From Gynuella sunshinyii YC6258 (GTDB lineage: Bacteria; Pseudomonadota; Gammaproteobacteria; Pseudomonadales; Natronospirillaceae): a stretch of 64,000 nt of DNA. Location: NCBI RefSeq assembly GCF_000940805.1, contig NZ_CP007142.1:5928593-5992592 (forward strand). The letters run 5' to 3'. Positions within the stretch are counted from its first letter, which is position 1. Each line of letters opens with the position of its first letter. The notes below the pieces were generated by a model. That model saw only the letters and a program-made list of their open reading frames with translations, made no database searches and was not told where the DNA came from. A program made the position numbers and the translations under genes. Below are positions 15,564-23,375 of the stretch, piece after piece.

Positions 15564-15713
15564 TTGTGCTTGACCGGAAAACCACTGAACTTTGAATAAC
15601 AATTGCCACTGGACAAGCCCAATTCTTTGGTAACCTGGCACCCAGTTTAACGATTGGATGCCAACTGATTTTAACTTTGCACCGTAGCGGATTTGACTGT
15701 GCCACGGAACCAT
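15558..15713 (-). CDS. Microgene of a short cassette, 51 aa
   Basis: The ORF runs from an ATG at 15713 to a TAA inside the attC core (15558-15560). The whole cassette is about 175 bp between two attC sites. The peptide starts MVPWHSQIRYGAKLKSVGIQ. It is basic and Trp/Gln-rich (five Trp in 51) with no signal peptide. The ORF fills the cassette and ends exactly as cassette ORFs do, which is the case for it being real. Such small cassettes can also be non-coding. Confidence 0.5.
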   Translation of the reverse strand: MVPWHSQIRYGAKLKSVGIQSLNWVPGYQRIGLVQWQLLFKVQWFSGQAQF

Positions 15714-15736
15714 AATTTACTTGAATGAAGAACCAG

Positions 15737-15808
15737 TTCTAACGTTCGCATTTGCAGTTAATTGAAGCGCAGCGGAAATTAATCTGCAACACGCGCTTTT
15801 TATGCTTG
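15737..15808 (-). other. attC site
   Basis: The minus strand shows TTGCAGATTAATT pairing with AATTAACTGCAA. One unpaired A makes the bulge that is characteristic of attC strand recognition. It ends CGAACGTTAGAAC. The first core is degenerate (GCATAAAAAGC). Confidence 0.75.
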
Positions 15809-15812
15809 GCAC

Positions 15813-16130
15813 TTAATGCTTTTCGCTATCATGTCTACTTGAAAGTTGTCCAAGTACGTATCCTGCTATACCACTGAGAATAGCACCCGTAATATTTCCT
15901 TCTAGCCTGCCTGCGAGACTCAGAACAACAGTTGCTGCTATCACGCCCATAACAGTTACTGTTTTAAAAAAGGAAGGCGATCTTAAAATATCCAATATAT
16001 TCTCTTGGGATTTTGCAACTGAATTCCAGAACATACCCCACATAACAACCAAGCCTACAGTGGCTAAGATGGATAAGCCAACAATGTATTCAGGCTTTAA
16101 TTGAACAGCATTTTCAATCATATCTTCCAT
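15813..16130 (-). CDS. Small two-TM membrane protein (first cassette)
   Basis: The start at 16130 is chosen because AAGGAGG lies seven bases upstream; an upstream ATG at 16154 has no such site. The 105 residues hold two membrane segments (YIVGLSILATVGLVVMWGMF and TVTVMGVIAATVVLSLAG) and a weakly hydrophobic glycine-rich stretch near the end. Function unknown. It is the rightmost cassette, where the platform (attI and integrase) would be expected, but none is present. Confidence 0.65.
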   Translation of the reverse strand: MEDMIENAVQLKPEYIVGLSILATVGLVVMWGMFWNSVAKSQENILDILRSPSFFKTVTVMGVIAATVVLSLAGRLEGNITGAILSGIAGYVLGQLSSRHDSEKH

Positions 16131-16432
16131 TATATTATCCTCCTTACAATGCATAATAGTTACTCCACGTCATCTGACAAAATATCCAGAAGACGCTTTT
16201 TCCTGAGCAGCTAAACTCACTCAGTCTCATCAAATCCCATCAACATAGGCACACAGCCCATTTCTGTCAATTTCGTTCGCCGGATATTCGGTCTGGAGAC
16301 GCAGTATCCAGAAAAATCGGTCGCCTGCAGGCCACTGAATTCATGGCTTTATAGAATATCCATGATACTTAACCAACCAGACAAGTATCGTATTTTCTGC
16401 TCATTATTCCGGAGATTATGTCTTCAGATCGA

Positions 16433-16455
16433 GTATCCAGCGAATATCTGGATAC
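16433..16455. promoter_or_regulatory. Palindrome GTATCCAG-N7-CTGGATAC
   Basis: A perfect 8-bp inverted repeat with a seven-base centre. The half-site GTATCCAG also occurs alone near 16307 and as the variant ATATCCAG near 16183. Placement in the gap between the cassette array and the MNT-HEPN gene suggests an operator, but the regulator is unknown. Confidence 0.4.
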
Positions 16456-16519
16456 TGAGTCTTAAAGCATGATTATTTATGACATTTATCGTAAAAAAAT
16501 AGGTGTTATTTTATATATG

Positions 16520-16535
16520 CTGTTTATGAATACAG
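16520..16535. promoter_or_regulatory. LexA-box-like site
   Basis: CTGTTTATGAATACAG fits the gammaproteobacterial SOS box CTGT-N8-ACAG exactly. It lies 35 bp before a 49-codon ORF and about 220 bp before the MNT-HEPN gene. Integron integrase genes are commonly LexA-controlled, so it could be a relic of a lost intI promoter. Chance occurrence cannot be excluded. Confidence 0.45.
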
Positions 16536-16569
16536 TATCGTGTAAATCATGCTGACAGGGACATGTAAA

Positions 16570-16719
16570 ATGCAAACAATCGATACCCGAAAAACTATTC
16601 ACAACGCTGTTATTTGCCACATGCTCAATCACTGGTTTCGCCCCCTATACACCCCTCCAACCAGCACTGCCCACACCCGGCCAATCTATAGACATTCCGG
16701 CTATCAACCCTCACACTAA
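16570..16719 (+). CDS. Possible small ORF, 49 aa, after LexA-like box
   Basis: An ATG at 16570 follows AGGGACATGTAAA and encodes MQTIDTRKTIHNAVICHMLN, followed by a Pro/Thr/His-rich tail. It is hydrophilic with no recognised family. It is listed only because of its position after the SOS-like box; coding is uncertain. Confidence 0.25.
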   Translation: MQTIDTRKTIHNAVICHMLNHWFRPLYTPPTSTAHTRPIYRHSGYQPSH

Positions 16720-16756
16720 GCCGCTTGTATGTATTCAAGAATTTGTCACTATCACC

Positions 16757-17613
16757 ATGAAAACCGGCCTTGATCACCTGCCGAAAGCCAAGCAGCACGA
16801 GCTCCAGACCATTTCCACCATCCTGCGTGATACTCTGGAGGATTTTCTGCAAGGCAAGACCGGGCGCAGAACCGAGTACCGGATTTTGAAAATCATTCTC
16901 TTTGGCAGTCACGCCAAGGGTACCTGGGTGAATGATCCGAGAATGGTTATATCAGTGATTACGATATTCTGGTGGTGGTGAACAAGCCGACGCTGGTGGA
17001 TGAGGATATCGTCTGGCAACGGGCAGAAGAACATTCTGCGCCGCTGGGGTTGATTGTGCATGACCTGGAAGACGTGAATAAACGCCTGCTTCAAGGTCAT
17101 TATTTTTTTAAGGATATCCGTGAGGAAGGCATTGAGCTGTTTTCGGCAACCCCCAGGCCGCTGGCAATACCGGGAAATTTAACCGAAGCAGAACGGCGCG
17201 AGATTGCGCAGAAGCATTATGATCAATGGCATACAAATGCCGGTGCCAGCATCAAGGTTTTCCAATATACATTTAAGGAGCTGATGATAAACGAAGCAGC
17301 TTTCAATCTGCATCAAGCCACCGAGCGCCTCTATTCCTGCGTACTCCTCACCTGCTCCAACTACCTGCCCAAAACCCACAATATCGAAAAGCTACAACAC
17401 TTTTGCATACAAATTGATCCTGAGTTTACCGGTATTTTTCCGCTCGACAGTAAGTTTCATCGACGCTGTTTTCGCCGCTTGCAACGTGCCTACATCGATG
17501 CACGTTATTCGGAGCATTACGAAATCACAGAAGAGGAATTGAAATACCTGGAATCGGAAGTGATCAAGCTAAAGACGCTGGTGGAAAAAATCTGTCAGGC
17601 CAGGTTGGTTTGA
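16757..17613 (+). pseudogene. MNT-HEPN fusion gene with a frameshift
   Basis: The first frame encodes a minimal nucleotidyltransferase: ILKIILFGSHAKGTWVNDP with the GSx10DxD-type loop. At about 16936 one base is missing, and the second frame resumes with the catalytic SDYDILVVVNKP and continues to 17613 as a HEPN-like helical domain (NEAAFNLHQATERLYSC, later YLPKTHNIEKL). Joined, they give about 286 residues, the normal size of the fused MNT-HEPN family related to toxin-antitoxin modules. Either the gene is inactive or the base loss is a sequencing error. Confidence 0.75.
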
Positions 17614-17955
17614 TCTGTTTGTAGCCGTGTCGACTCACATTCCAGAGTCCACACTCTTGTGTAGGCGATATCTGGCCGAAATGATTTTTTGAGTTTTTCT
17701 GCCGCCATCTTTCGAAAAATACAGGCGGAACCAATTTTATCGAAGTCAAAAGTGACACTCATATTTTGAAATATGGCAGCCCGGTTTTTTCAGTGCCCGC
17801 CTTATTAACTTGGCAAGTATTTACGTTGGGTTAACATGAATTGGACGCAAAGCTGCAGAAACAGGAGAAAGCAGCATCCATGCTGCTGACTTTCAAATTT
17901 CAGATGCATTCATTATTTCGTTCTCAGCGATAGCAACCGTATCAATTGAACATGA
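17614..17955. other. No gene seen
   Basis: This convergent gap lies between the MNT-HEPN gene and the last gene of the T6SS region. There is no protein-like ORF and no strong terminator hairpin that I can see. Confidence 0.5.
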
Positions 17956-18993
17956 TCAAACCTTGGATCGTTTCATCGCCTGTACAGCCATCTGCCGTTG
18001 CTGCATGGCTTCAGTCGAGACTCTGGATGGGTTTTGAACATCATAACCAAAGTGTTTGATGGAACGGCTCAATGCTTCTTCGTGGGATAAGCCTTCACTG
18101 AGAATACTGTCCAGAGCGTGTTTGATAATCGGAGCCCGGCTGTTGCCAAAACTGGATGAGACATTGGGGTCATGGGCATGATATCCGGGTGCCGGAATAA
18201 TGCTACCAGATACGCTCACGTGACGAATGGTTTCACCAAAGGCTACGCCTTTGTCCGCTCTGTCCATACCAAAGGGAACATGGTAACTACGGCTGCCTTT
18301 TATAGCTTCTGAGAGGGTTCCGGCGGCTGAGGTAATCTGTTGTTCATCCTCCAGCCGCTGGGAATACACCACGCCGGCATCCGCACGACCACGAGCAAGA
18401 TTGCCAGCCGTCATTATCTTGCCCTGGCCAGAAAACAACTGACTCGCACCGGTCAGAATACCCTTCCAGACTCGTTTGTAAGAGCGGTCACCAAAACCAT
18501 CCTGACTGGCTTGATCCGGATTGTCTGCACCACGCAGTTTGCGTGAGATCAGACTGAAGCGGGATTCTATACCGGTTTCTTTAGCGTGTTGTTGGCGTTC
18601 ACGATCAACGTCTTTACGAAATGCGAAGAAGCCGGCGGTGCCTCTTTTACTCGGCAAGCGGGTTTCATCAATAGCCACAGAGTCCCCCAGCTCCCTTTGC
18701 GCCTGCTGGCGAATACCAGACTCATCCGACACCTTAACTGGATGAGCCTTACTGACCTGAATACCGGAATCCGTCACACGCACGGTATGCTGGTTATAGA
18801 TGCTTTTAATCGATGAGCTAATACCCTTATCATCCTTACTGGCGAATGCGCCGGACTGATGCAGGTCGTAGGCTTTTTCAAGCCAGACCCGCATACCGAC
18901 CCGGGCAATGGATTTATCAGCGCCAAAGGCATCGCGAGACAGGGTGACTTTGTCGCCACGGAGTTGTTCGTGAACGGGTTTGACATCAGACAT
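17956..18993 (-). CDS. T6SS-associated protein of unknown function, 345 aa (candidate effector)
   Basis: A soluble Ser/Lys/Arg-rich protein starting MSDVKPVHEQLRGDKVTLSR. It has no signal peptide or membrane segment. The middle contains SRFSLISRKLRGADNPDQ and the C-terminus HALDSILSEGLSHEEALSRS. I recognise no family. It is the last gene of the minus-strand run after tssA and shares with its neighbours a polar MSx start and lack of export signals, which suits T6SS cargo. The effector call is inference from position. Confidence 0.55.
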   Translation of the reverse strand: MSDVKPVHEQLRGDKVTLSRDAFGADKSIARVGMRVWLEKAYDLHQSGAFASKDDKGISSSIKSIYNQHTVRVTDSGIQVSKAHPVKVSDESGIRQQAQRELGDSVAIDETRLPSKRGTAGFFAFRKDVDRERQQHAKETGIESRFSLISRKLRGADNPDQASQDGFGDRSYKRVWKGILTGASQLFSGQGKIMTAGNLARGRADAGVVYSQRLEDEQQITSAAGTLSEAIKGSRSYHVPFGMDRADKGVAFGETIRHVSVSGSIIPAPGYHAHDPNVSSSFGNSRAPIIKHALDSILSEGLSHEEALSRSIKHFGYDVQNPSRVSTEAMQQRQMAVQAMKRSKV

Positions 18994-19089
18994 AACGATT
19001 GCTCCTGACTGTGATCAGATATACCGGACCACTCTCAATAAACCCTGAGAATAAAGTCCCCACTTGGTTTTCAACAACGTTTTATGACA

Positions 19090-19416
19090 TCAGTTTTGAT
19101 TGAAATTATGCCACTTGTCAGACAACGATTGCTGGGTTCTCGGAGATAAAGGTTGCTGATCACCCTTTTCTCGGGGTTTATTCATTGGTACCTGATGAAA
19201 CGGACCGAAGTTATGTGAATGAACCTGAAACGTATCACCGCTGTACTTGTTTCGTAAGGTCATGACTTCCAGATTTCTCTTGGGCATGGATTGCGCACTG
19301 TCCACCACCAGATGTTTGGGTTTGACTCTACCACTGCGATCATCGCTGGTGGATATTATCTGGCCCCGGGGATTGCTGGTTGAAGTTAAGGTTGCTTTAC
19401 GTTGTTGTTCACTCAT
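19090..19416 (-). CDS. Unknown small T6SS-associated protein, 108 aa
   Basis: A polar, basic protein (MSEQQRKATLTSTSNPRGQI) with FQVHSHNFGPFHQVPMNKP in the second half. Its start overlaps the stop of the GNAT remnant upstream (ATGAGTGA), a sign of translational coupling to what was a full GNAT gene. Function unknown. It could be an immunity or cargo protein. Confidence 0.5.
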   Translation of the reverse strand: MSEQQRKATLTSTSNPRGQIISTSDDRSGRVKPKHLVVDSAQSMPKRNLEVMTLRNKYSGDTFQVHSHNFGPFHQVPMNKPREKGDQQPLSPRTQQSLSDKWHNFNQN

Positions 19417-19605
19417 GTGATTGCTCCGCTAACAGTAGGTTGGTTAACTGCATTTCTGAATCCATGAACCTTAATAATTCCGCTAGTTCTGTTTTCAGAA
19501 CAGTTTCATTATGTTGTGGTCCACGGTAGTAAAAAATTTCATCGTCAAAAGGAGGCTGTGCCCGGAATGTCAAAGGACTGAAGTGCATTTTCCGTAGACA
19601 AAATA
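19409..19605 (-). pseudogene. GNAT-type protein, C-terminal remnant
   Basis: The frame ending at 19409 encodes a C-terminus parallel to that of the 21729-22754 protein (FRAQPPFDDEIFYYRGPQ and ELAELLRFMDSE here, FRPQPPFAAEMLFYLGPAQ and EFSELLRFMDSE there). Everything upstream is missing because the sequence runs into a RAYT element end at 19606-19624. It shows that the effector region once had two GNAT-containing modules. Confidence 0.75.
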
Positions 19606-19692
19606 CAACAGGACACCCACTTTAAAATAAAATAAGAAAACAAAACAAAACAAGGCAACGATGATTCGCTACTACCTTGAGAGAAAAATCGA
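19606..19692 (-). mobile_element. RAYT element remnant (left end only)
   Basis: AACAGGACACCCACTTTAA plus the next 65 or so bases (including GGCAACGATGATTCGCTACT) match the left segment of elements A-C with small insertions. After 19692 the match ends. No transposase or right end is present. It marks the breakpoint of the truncated GNAT gene. Confidence 0.75.
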
Positions 19693-19775
19693 ACACCGCA
19701 TCTGGACATATTTGCAATTCCATCAAGCCCATATCGCAGTGGTCAATAACATAACCGGTTGATCCAATTGTTTTG

Positions 19776-20708
19776 TTACGGTGTGTGTCTGGCTCGTTCC
19801 TCCATACAGGTTGGGCAGGAGTCGGCCATATTGGCAATACTGCCGTTTCTATTCCGGGTCTGCATGGGTTGTACCTGATATTGTGATGGGTAGTCGGCTG
19901 TGTCCAGTGGTTGAGCTTCATATTGCTTCAGTCTGCCGCCAGTAGGATGGGTTGCCCGCGTGGTCATTTCCACCAGAGTGTCTGGCGTTGGCAAATCTGC
20001 CCGGCCAATATTCTCCATATTGGCAAACTCACCATTAGCCGAACGCGCCGCCAGATTGGCACGGGATGCCGCACAAACATTACCGAGATCGCTGAATCCA
20101 GGTGTTTGAACCGGCACCAGCTGACTGCTCCAGCCTGTGGTTGAATCAGCCTGCTGATAGTGTTGCTGCAATTCCAGCATGCGCCCCTGAACATCCTGCA
20201 TAAAAGGCTCTTCGTCCTTGCGACCGGAAAACCCCATACCGAGTGTACCACCCACATTGGCGATACCAATCAGACCCACCGTCTGTTTTTTCCCGCTAGA
20301 TTGGGCATTCAGTTCATCCTGTGCCTCTTCGGCCAGGCTGGCAGAAAACCTGAGCGCAGTTGCTTCGGTCATGGAGATCGGCCCTTTACTGGCCATTTTC
20401 GGTTTAGCATTTTCAGGGAACTGTTGTGTGCTCAGGGCGACCATTTCCGTCCTGACATCCAGCTCACGCTGGGCTGCTTCACTCACTTCATTTTTTCCTT
20501 TCACCAGGCTTTCCAACATCGGCACCTGCAGACGTCGCAGACTATTAGCGCGGTTTCGTCCTTGAACAGGAACCGTAGGGTCTTTTATCTGTAACTCCCG
20601 CTTTTTGATTCTGGAATCGAAAAACTTCTGCTCCAGCGGTCTCCCCCGAGCGGTATAAGGCTGTTCACTTTGTGGTTTGGTTGGGGTTGTTTTGGGGGCC
20701 TCACTCAT
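19776..20708 (-). CDS. Candidate T6SS effector, 310 aa (possible deaminase-like C-terminus)
   Basis: The N-terminal 130 residues are polar and basic. The middle has a small glycine-rich hydrophobic patch (VGLIGIANVGGTLGMGFSG). The C-terminal part has NVCAASRANLAARS (C212) and, at the end, DSCPTC (C298, C301). The C...CxxC layout resembles the zinc ligands of YwqJ/cytidine-deaminase-like toxins, but the expected catalytic Glu after the first Cys is Ala. The deaminase idea is weak. Effector status is inferred from position after the T6SS core. Confidence 0.5.
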   Translation of the reverse strand: MSEAPKTTPTKPQSEQPYTARGRPLEQKFFDSRIKKRELQIKDPTVPVQGRNRANSLRRLQVPMLESLVKGKNEVSEAAQRELDVRTEMVALSTQQFPENAKPKMASKGPISMTEATALRFSASLAEEAQDELNAQSSGKKQTVGLIGIANVGGTLGMGFSGRKDEEPFMQDVQGRMLELQQHYQQADSTTGWSSQLVPVQTPGFSDLGNVCAASRANLAARSANGEFANMENIGRADLPTPDTLVEMTTRATHPTGGRLKQYEAQPLDTADYPSQYQVQPMQTRNRNGSIANMADSCPTCMEERARHTP

Positions 20709-20752
20709 ATCCGATTCCTTTTTTTGGTAACTGTTAATGCATCAAATAATCA

Positions 20753-21703
20753 TTAATGATCTTTTTTTCGGCTCATACTTGCCTTCTGCATCGCCACCAG
20801 ATCGGCAAAGTCGTTACCATGGGACGAAGACTGATTTGACTGAGCGCGTAACTGCTGGTTTGGAACAGACTGATGACTGGGATTCGGCCCGCTTCCCTGC
20901 ATTAAATGAGCAAAGGGGTCCTGATAACTGTTTTGCTGAGACACGGTACCGGACGGACTCTGTTGTGGTTGTGGTTGAACAGAAGGCAGCACCGGTTGTG
21001 GTTGAGCTTGCAACGGCTGTGGCTGTAGCGGCGGAGCAAAAATATCATCGAGGGACAGATGCTGAGACGGCGCTGGCGCACTCATCAGCTCATCCATAAT
21101 ATTGACCGGCGGCTGCGGCGCCCAGGGGTGTCCCTGTGGATGGGTCAGTGCATCCACCATGGAATTACGTCGTTGCTGAGCCCACTGCTGTGCCTCCGCT
21201 TTCACGGTCGGATTGCTTTCACGATTGATATGAGTGTTCTGGTCCTTAAGCCATTCATTTGCAAATGCGGTTCTCTGAGCAGGATTTTGCAATTGATTAA
21301 AAGTGCTCCGGCTATGCTGTAAATATGCGCCCCGGCCCGTGCCGCTATACATCTGTTTATGATCATGATCGGCGGATGTCTCTGGCTGACTTAGACTTTT
21401 ATTGGTCAGATCCGGCAATGCGTGCAATGACATTTCATGAACCAGAGTGGCAGCCAGCTTTCCGCGTTGGGTATCGTTATCGCCGGTATGTTTATTCATA
21501 TCCACCGCTATCGACTCATGATGGCCGGTTTGACTGGACTCGGCATAACTGCCCTGAAGGGCTTTCTGTCGAATTTTTATTTTATGGTGGCCATCCGGAA
21601 ACACATTACCCATGCCAGTACTGACTGCATTTGTCGCTCGTTTCACATCTTCGGAAACTGCGCCGGTAAATGTCACACTTGCTTTTCGTGTTGATGAGCT
21701 CAT
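20753..21703 (-). CDS. Candidate T6SS effector with metallopeptidase-like motif, 316 aa
   Basis: LAATLVHEMSLHALPDL (H89, E90, H94) followed by ADHDHKQMYSG (H113, H115) resembles a zincin-like active site, spaced HExxxH rather than the usual HExxH. The N-terminal 125 residues form the putative domain. The rest is Gln/Pro/Ser-rich low complexity (about 205-300, with repeated QPQP), likely a flexible tail or docking segment. No signal peptide. It lies between the GNAT gene and the 310-aa candidate effector, each separated by about 25-45 bp. Confidence 0.55.
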   Translation of the reverse strand: MSSSTRKASVTFTGAVSEDVKRATNAVSTGMGNVFPDGHHKIKIRQKALQGSYAESSQTGHHESIAVDMNKHTGDNDTQRGKLAATLVHEMSLHALPDLTNKSLSQPETSADHDHKQMYSGTGRGAYLQHSRSTFNQLQNPAQRTAFANEWLKDQNTHINRESNPTVKAEAQQWAQQRRNSMVDALTHPQGHPWAPQPPVNIMDELMSAPAPSQHLSLDDIFAPPLQPQPLQAQPQPVLPSVQPQPQQSPSGTVSQQNSYQDPFAHLMQGSGPNPSHQSVPNQQLRAQSNQSSSHGNDFADLVAMQKASMSRKKDH

Positions 21704-21728
21704 GCTTTGATTTTCCCCGTTGACAGAT

Positions 21729-22754
21729 TTATAACACTATTTCTGAATCCATAAACCGCAGTAACTCGCTGAACTCAGCTCGTAACGCCAGCTCACCTTG
21801 CGCCGGACCAAGATAAAACAGCATTTCAGCCGCAAACGGTGGTTGCGGCCGAAACGGCAAAGGCTGAAAAGCGAGTTTGTTCAAGGCCGAAATTGAGGCG
21901 AGATTATCGTCAAACACTTTGGCATAGCAGCACCTTAAGCCGGCATTCCGCCATGCATGTTGCAGCAGCATGTTTACCGCCAACGGGCCATAACCGTTGC
22001 CTTGAAAATCGGGACCGATCCAATAATAAAAAAAACCAATATCGCGATATTGCAGCAGACTGACCACGCCGATCATTCCCCAGCATTCATGCATGACGGC
22101 AAATGTACGTTTATCGGTGCAACATTGACGCTGATACCAGTCATGCCATTCTTCCAGGGAATTAAAGTCCGGCAGACAACAGCGCTGTGGGATATCGCTA
22201 TCGAGATACTGCCATAAGAAACTCTCTGCATGCTGCTGTCCCAGCGGTTCCAATATCAGTTTATTCTGTTGCAAACCATCAAATACTCCCAGGCACTGGG
22301 CATGGCTGTGCTGTAACCATCGAACCATCTGTTGATGTCGCTCAAACAGGATCGCCGATGTGGGTTGTAGCAGTAAGGCATTGAAGCTCTCATCCAACGC
22401 GGTTTGATAATCGGTTGCCATCCAGCAGGCCTGTACATAGCCATCATGGAATAACGGATAAAGATCATCACCAGCCCGTAATCCCTGTCGGCAGACAGCT
22501 GCCAGCAGGCTCCAGTCACACAGATACTCGGCCGTTTGTGCCAGCTGCCACAGCGACGCCGAACTCAGTTCACCTCCCCATTGCGACCACAGCTGACGCA
22601 GCTGATCCAGCTCAGAGAGGCGCTGGCTGACGGTAATGCGGTAACGGCTCTGACAGCTCGAATGCACCCGGCGGGCAATGTTCTGATGCATCAACACGGC
22701 TGTCCCGGTAACTACCGGCAGGGATTGATCATCACTGACAAATGCGACACTCAT
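21729..22754 (-). CDS. T6SS-associated protein with C-terminal GNAT domain, 341 aa
   Basis: Residues 1-160 are helical and could form TPR-like repeats (LWQLAQTAEYLCDWSLLAAV). Residues 170-310 form an acetyltransferase fold with the acetyl-CoA loop YYWIGPDFQGNGYGPLAVNM and the typical end ISALNKLAFQPLPF. GNAT proteins occur in some T6SS islands. Here one sits between two candidate effectors and a second copy is truncated at 19409, suggesting it is an adaptor or modifier paired with cargo. The target is unknown. Confidence 0.7.
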   Translation of the reverse strand: MSVAFVSDDQSLPVVTGTAVLMHQNIARRVHSSCQSRYRITVSQRLSELDQLRQLWSQWGGELSSASLWQLAQTAEYLCDWSLLAAVCRQGLRAGDDLYPLFHDGYVQACWMATDYQTALDESFNALLLQPTSAILFERHQQMVRWLQHSHAQCLGVFDGLQQNKLILEPLGQQHAESFLWQYLDSDIPQRCCLPDFNSLEEWHDWYQRQCCTDKRTFAVMHECWGMIGVVSLLQYRDIGFFYYWIGPDFQGNGYGPLAVNMLLQHAWRNAGLRCCYAKVFDDNLASISALNKLAFQPLPFRPQPPFAAEMLFYLGPAQGELALRAEFSELLRFMDSEIVL

Positions 22755-22769
22755 TTTCAGCTCCTGGAT

Positions 22770-23318
22770 TTATTTGGGTGGTTTAAACAAACGGATCTGA
22801 TGCTGATCAGACATACTGCTTTGAAACGGTCGACCGCCGGCCTGATCAGGTGATTTTCCGCCAACCCATTTACCTTTCGCATCGCGATCGGAATTGTTGG
22901 CAAATACGGTAATGCCGCCACTTTTGGAGACCGAGACGGAGACCGCATGGCCAATAGAGCTGGCTTTGTCCGGATCAGTGCCTGGCGGGAACGTCATGGC
23001 GAAGTAGCGGGTATCTTTACCTTTCCCTGGAGCTGGTCTCGACTTCATAAAATCCTGCGCGTCTTTCCAGCTCATATAACCATCGCTTTGGGCGGTATAC
23101 CCTCGCTGACCCAGTGTGCTCAGCAGCGTTGCATCGTGCTGAAGGTTTTTTCCGGATGCGAGCCCCTGCTCATGGCGCATTTCACTAAGCACCTGATTAC
23201 TGCTTTTGCGTTCAGTCTTGGCAATCGCCATCAGTGCACATCCTTGTTGATAAGGTAGTTTGTCGGCCCTTAGGGTCGCTGCATCATGTTGCTTAAATAA
23301 CGATGTTGAATCGGACAT
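22770..23318 (-). CDS. Candidate T6SS effector, papain-like cysteine peptidase
   Basis: The protein has 182 residues. QQGCALMAIAKTE (C27) followed by SIGHAVSVSVSKSGGITVFA and NNSD (H124, N141/N142) matches the Cys...His...Asn/Asp order of papain-like C39/C58/YopT-type peptidases and related transferases. No signal peptide. It is the first gene after tssA, with 57 bp between. The active-site assignment is from motif order only. Confidence 0.55.
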   Translation of the reverse strand: MSDSTSLFKQHDAATLRADKLPYQQGCALMAIAKTERKSSNQVLSEMRHEQGLASGKNLQHDATLLSTLGQRGYTAQSDGYMSWKDAQDFMKSRPAPGKGKDTRYFAMTFPPGTDPDKASSIGHAVSVSVSKSGGITVFANNSDRDAKGKWVGGKSPDQAGGRPFQSSMSDQHQIRLFKPPK

Positions 23319-23375
23319 TTCTGTCTCCTTTCTGATCAGAAAGTTGCTGAAAACAATTTATTTCCGATAGATCTG

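Noticed and set aside
14699-15622. Long start for the 263-residue cassette protein
   Set aside because: The extra 44 codons would translate an attC site and part of the microgene; the ATG right after the attC is more sensible.
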